From assembly GCF_013778505.1 (NCBI RefSeq), contig NZ_JAAOWU010000019.1, forward strand, positions 48,718 to 112,717: a stretch of DNA of 64,000 nt. Reading direction: 5' to 3'. The first letter of the stretch is position 1, and every line of letters starts with the position of its first letter. A program made the translations under genes and the position numbers. Source of the DNA: Pseudomonas sivasensis. Lineage in GTDB: Bacteria > Pseudomonadota > Gammaproteobacteria > Pseudomonadales > Pseudomonadaceae. Below the pieces are notes generated by a model, which was not told the DNA's origin, did not search any database, and saw only the letters and a program-made list of their open reading frames with translations. Positions 61,048-64,000 of the stretch are shown here, piece after piece.

Positions 61048-61674
61048 ATGATCATTGTTCACCACCTCAACAACTCACGCTCGCAGCGCATCCTGTGGCT
61101 GCTGGAAGAGCTTGGCCTGCCCTACGAAATCAAGCGTTACCAGCGCGACCCAAAGACCAACCTCGCACCGCCTGAACTCAAGGCAATCAACGCCCTGGGC
61201 AAGTCCCCGGTGATTGAAGACGGTGCCAATGTGGTGATCGAATCCGGCGCCATCGTCGACTACCTGATCCGCCGCCATGGCGACGGCCGCCTGCAACCCG
61301 ATCCCGCCTCGGCCGACTACGATAAATACGTGCAATGGCTGCATTTCGCCGAAGGTTCGGCCATGTTGCCGCTGATGCTTAACCTCTACGTGGGACGCCT
61401 GGGGGATGCCGGTGCACCGTTGCATCCACGCATCGAATCCGAGGTCGCCAACTATTTGGGCTATCTGAACGATGCACTGGGGCACGCGCCGTATCTGCTG
61501 GGTGATGAGCTGAGCGGTGCAGACATCCAGATGAGTTTCATCGGCGAAATCGCCAAGGCCCAGGGCAAGTTGCAGGCGTACCCGCACTTGTCAGCGTGGG
61601 TGCAGCGGTTCCAGGCGCGGCCGGCGTATCGCCAGGCGCTGGAACAGGGCGGCGAGTATGCATTTGCCAACTAA
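61048..61674 (+). CDS. glutathione S-transferase
   Basis: A 208-residue GST. The thioredoxin-like N-terminal domain opens MIIVHHLNNSRSQRILWLLE with Ser residues at the glutathione site, cis-Pro in GKSPVIED, and the helical C-terminal domain from about residue 90 (SGADIQMSFIG). The start at 61048 follows GTGGAG; a longer frame to 60829 overlaps the neighbour and is rejected. The substrate is unknown. Confidence 0.9.
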   Translation: MIIVHHLNNSRSQRILWLLEELGLPYEIKRYQRDPKTNLAPPELKAINALGKSPVIEDGANVVIESGAIVDYLIRRHGDGRLQPDPASADYDKYVQWLHFAEGSAMLPLMLNLYVGRLGDAGAPLHPRIESEVANYLGYLNDALGHAPYLLGDELSGADIQMSFIGEIAKAQGKLQAYPHLSAWVQRFQARPAYRQALEQGGEYAFAN

Positions 61675-61701
61675 GTAAACCCGGGCACGGTGGGTGTGCG
61701 A

Positions 61702-63438
61702 CTAGCCCACCATCTGCCACAACGATGCGCCCACCCCGGTAATGCTCTCCCCGGCAATCAACCCCGCCGCTGCGGTAATCGCAAAGCGCTCAGTGATACT
61801 TGGCCAACGGCAACTCACCAACCAGGTGAGCACCGCGCCCATCGCCATCATCAACGACACCGAAGCCGGCAGGACAAAAGCCAACCCCAACGCGGCGGCA
61901 CTCGGCAAGTAGCGGGAACGATGGGCCGGCAACAGGCTGTCGAGCACGCCCAACAACACGCCTGCACCGCCGCCAATGGCAATCGCCCAGCGGATGCTCG
62001 TCGACAATGAATCCAGCCCGTGGGTCAGGGTTTGCGCCACGGCTTTCCACGTCGCCACCGCGGGCGCCGGCCACTCTTCGGTAAGCAGCATGGACTGCGG
62101 ATCCGGAATCAGCGCCAGGTACGCAAACACGCCAACGATGCTGCCGATGAAAATCCCCAGGATCTGCGCGATCACTTGTTTGTGCGGCGTAGCACCAATC
62201 GCTTTGCCCACCTTGAAATCGTTCATCAAGTCCGTACATTGCCCCGCCGAGCCGCCAGCGGTGTTGGCGCTCATCAGGTTGATCGGCACCTGGCCGGGAG
62301 CAACGATGCCGAAGCTCAGTTGGGACAATTGCCCGATGGCGCCAATCGGCGGAATACCGGTGGCACCCACCACGCGGGCGGCGACGGCCGCGAGGCAGAT
62401 CGCCAGGGGAATGGTCAGCAATGCCATCCACAGATTGATGCCGAACAACAGCGCTTGCAGACTGACTACCAAGCCTATCGACAGGATAAAACCAGCGGCC
62501 GGCCCGGGCTTGGGCACACTCCACATCTTGCCGCCGTCAGCTTTAGTGGAGGAGCGCAACGCCCACAAACGAATCGTCAGCGAGGCCAAGGTGGAACACA
62601 CCATCAGGCTCACACCGGGCCACAGCAACCATTCCACCAATGCAGCGAATTGCGGGCCGCTGCTGTCTGCCGGCAACGTCACCAGGTTTTGTGCCAGCAG
62701 CCACGGGCCCAGGCCACCCCACGCAATCAAGGCGCCGAGCAGCAGAGTCAGGCCGACGCGAATACCGATAATGCCGCCGAACCCCAGCAGCAACAGCGAA
62801 GGATCGGCGGTAAAGGTCAGACGCTCCAACGAGGCTGTCGGCGACCAGCGCGGAAAGGCCCACATGAAGGTGTCCACCCACTTCACCAATCCGGACAGCA
62901 ACGCGGCGCTGAGCAGCACCTTCAAACGTGTCGCGGCTTCGCGTCCGTGGTTGTAGATGTGCAGCAGGGTTTCCAGGGTGGCCATGCCTTCGGGGAACTT
63001 CAGCGCCTTGTCATTGAGCAACGAGGGGCGCAGGTACCAGGCGATCCAAATGCCCAGGAAACTCACCGAGAACACCCAGGTGATCATCGGCAACGCGTCT
63101 AACTGGTTGCCGGTCAACAAGGTGTAGGCCGGAATCGGCGCCACCAAACCGCCAGAGATGATCGAAGCGGCGGCCGAGGCGACGGTCTGGTTGATATTGC
63201 TCTCATGCAAGGTCCACGGCAGTTGCTCGGTGGAACGCTTAGCCAGGCCTTGCCAGATCGCATAACCCACCAGCAGGGCGATGATCGACATGTTGAACGA
63301 CCAGCCGATCTTCAAGCCGGCGTACACATTGGATGGTGTGAGCAAAATACCGAGCACGGTGCCGGTGACGACGGCACGCAGGCTGAGTTCGCGTTCGACG
63401 GGGGCGTACTGGGGAATGGCTGGCGAGGCTGACAGCAT
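61702..63438 (-). CDS. OPT family oligopeptide/metal-chelate transporter
   Basis: A 578-residue inner-membrane protein with about 14 helices. The family opening ELSLRAVVTGTVLGILLTPSNVYAGLKIG (key residues R, G, N, Y, G, K) and the NTAGGSAGQCTDLMNDFK motif are present. OPT proteins import small peptides or chelated metals. The start at 63438 follows AAAGGAAT; the longer frame to 63531 is rejected. It is convergent to the GST gene with 27 bases between the stops. A B5/B6 repeat cluster lies 200 bases upstream of it. Confidence 0.88.
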   Translation of the reverse strand: MLSASPAIPQYAPVERELSLRAVVTGTVLGILLTPSNVYAGLKIGWSFNMSIIALLVGYAIWQGLAKRSTEQLPWTLHESNINQTVASAAASIISGGLVAPIPAYTLLTGNQLDALPMITWVFSVSFLGIWIAWYLRPSLLNDKALKFPEGMATLETLLHIYNHGREAATRLKVLLSAALLSGLVKWVDTFMWAFPRWSPTASLERLTFTADPSLLLLGFGGIIGIRVGLTLLLGALIAWGGLGPWLLAQNLVTLPADSSGPQFAALVEWLLWPGVSLMVCSTLASLTIRLWALRSSTKADGGKMWSVPKPGPAAGFILSIGLVVSLQALLFGINLWMALLTIPLAICLAAVAARVVGATGIPPIGAIGQLSQLSFGIVAPGQVPINLMSANTAGGSAGQCTDLMNDFKVGKAIGATPHKQVIAQILGIFIGSIVGVFAYLALIPDPQSMLLTEEWPAPAVATWKAVAQTLTHGLDSLSTSIRWAIAIGGGAGVLLGVLDSLLPAHRSRYLPSAAALGLAFVLPASVSLMMAMGAVLTWLVSCRWPSITERFAITAAAGLIAGESITGVGASLWQMVG

Positions 63439-63638
63439 GCGGATTCCTTTCGGCAATGAAACAGGGCGACCTAACAAGTGAGCCCTGTGGGCCCTGAAGG
63501 TTCCTGAATCGGCAAGAAGGAACAGCAGCACAAAGCACGTCCGCTCTTGTGATTTGCGGGCTTTTTTTGGTCAGCCTGCGTTTAGGTGGCACATAAGCTT
63601 TTTGTGGTCAGCCTGCTGTAGGTGGCAACTAAGCTTTT

Positions 63639-63772
63639 TGTAGTGAGCGGGCTTGCCCCGCGCTGGGCTGCGAAGCGGCCCCATCAAGAGCACCGGGGTT
63701 CGCCAGATAGATCGCGCTGGCAGGTTTTGGGGCTGCTTCGCAGCCCAGCGCGGGGCAAGCCCGCTCACCACA
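63639..63772. repeat. 134-bp palindromic element B5 (pair 3, left)
   Basis: Same arms and length as B1-B4, but a second loop type (CATCAAGAGCACCGGGGTTC..GCAGG). The arms are nearly perfect. Confidence 0.95.
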
Positions 63773-63882
63773 AAAGCCACTGCTCACCGTAAGAAGCCTG
63801 CCAAACACAGGAGTTCGCCTGTTCTTAGGTGGCAAGTGAGCTTTTTGTGATCAGCCTGCTTGTGGGTGGCAAGAAAGCTTTT
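63773..63882. repeat. 18-nt array between B5 and B6
   Basis: Units in register from 63773: AAAGCCACTGCTCACCGT, AAGAAGCCTGCCAAACAC, AGGAGTTCGCCTGTTCTT, then in the opposite sense AGGTGGCAAGTGAGCTTT, TTGTGATCAGCCTGCTTG and TGGGTGGCAAGAAAGCTT. Array direction switches midway between the two elements. Similar units (GGTGGCAACTAAGCTTTT) precede B5 from about 63580. Confidence 0.85.
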
Positions 63883-64000
63883 TGTGGTGAGCGGGCTTGC
63901 CCCGCGCTGGGCTGCGAAGCGGCCCCATCAAGAACACCGCGTTTCGTCAGATAGATCGCGCCGGCAGGTTTTGGGGCTGCTTCGCAGCCCAGCGCGGGGC
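63883..64000. repeat. 134-bp palindromic element B6 (pair 3, right; cut by the window end)
   Basis: 118 of 134 bases are inside the window. The left arm and loop type match B5, offset 244 bases. Confidence 0.93.

Noticed and set aside
63571..63850. Frames across B5
   Set aside because: Repeat-derived, as above.

Overview
The window looks like chromosomal DNA of a fluorescent pseudomonad (Pseudomonas fluorescens group). The main evidence is gene order: leuC-leuD-(methyltransferase)-leuB-asd-usg-fimV-truA-trpF-accD-folC-dedD-cvpA-purF-metZ, and gltX/tRNA-Glu/tRNA-Ala/uvrB, are hallmark Pseudomonas core synteny. High GC, strong Shine-Dalgarno sites and many REP-type palindromes between genes agree. 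This identification is inference from recalled family and synteny knowledge; no database was searched.

Layout. 1-6.9 kb: the end of a DUF979/DUF969 transporter pair (5-oxoproline transporter type), a 14-TM drug-type MFS exporter, two small poorly known genes (a Ser/Thr-rich coiled-coil protein and a GYF_2 membrane protein), tRNA-Val(GAC), a gamma-glutamylputrescine oxidase (puuB type), then a minus-strand tRNA-Val(TAC)-Asp-Asp cluster. 7-25.5 kb: one long minus-strand run of housekeeping genes for leucine, aspartate-family amino acids, methionine, tryptophan, folate, fatty acid and purine synthesis, with fimV and truA. It contains an aspartate-semialdehyde dehydrogenase paralogue whose catalytic Cys position is Ser. 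A LysR gene diverges from leuC. 26.6-38 kb: a large cytoplasmic five-PAS GGDEF-EAL protein, an unrecognised seven-cysteine protein with a membrane-active-looking tail, dusC, thioesterase, hydrolase and TetR genes, a duplicated tRNA Glu-Ala array, gltX and uvrB.

38-64 kb is more accessory: tyrB, a PtrR-type LysR divergent from a succinate-semialdehyde dehydrogenase (the lower putrescine/GABA route, matching puuB at 5 kb), a cobalamin riboswitch ahead of a BtuFCD-type ABC importer, GNATs, LysR/old-yellow-enzyme, an esterase, tspO, a DUF1963-SUKH immunity-like pair, two lipoproteins, LysR/LysE, cupin, GST and an OPT transporter.

The most unusual feature is a repeat system in this last region. 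Three pairs of identical-length (134-bp) palindromes (45718, 45952; 55175, 55415; 63639, 63883) have about 43-bp arms and a conserved 48-nt loop. They are flanked by 18-nt-period tandem arrays whose unit resembles the tip of the palindrome and points toward it from both sides. One array runs exactly 6 x 18 nt up to the end of a GNAT gene, and another runs into the stop codon of an unknown gene. I do not recognise this arrangement. A different, shorter REPIN-like family (tip TGTGGGAGGGGGCTTGC) is scattered through the core half.
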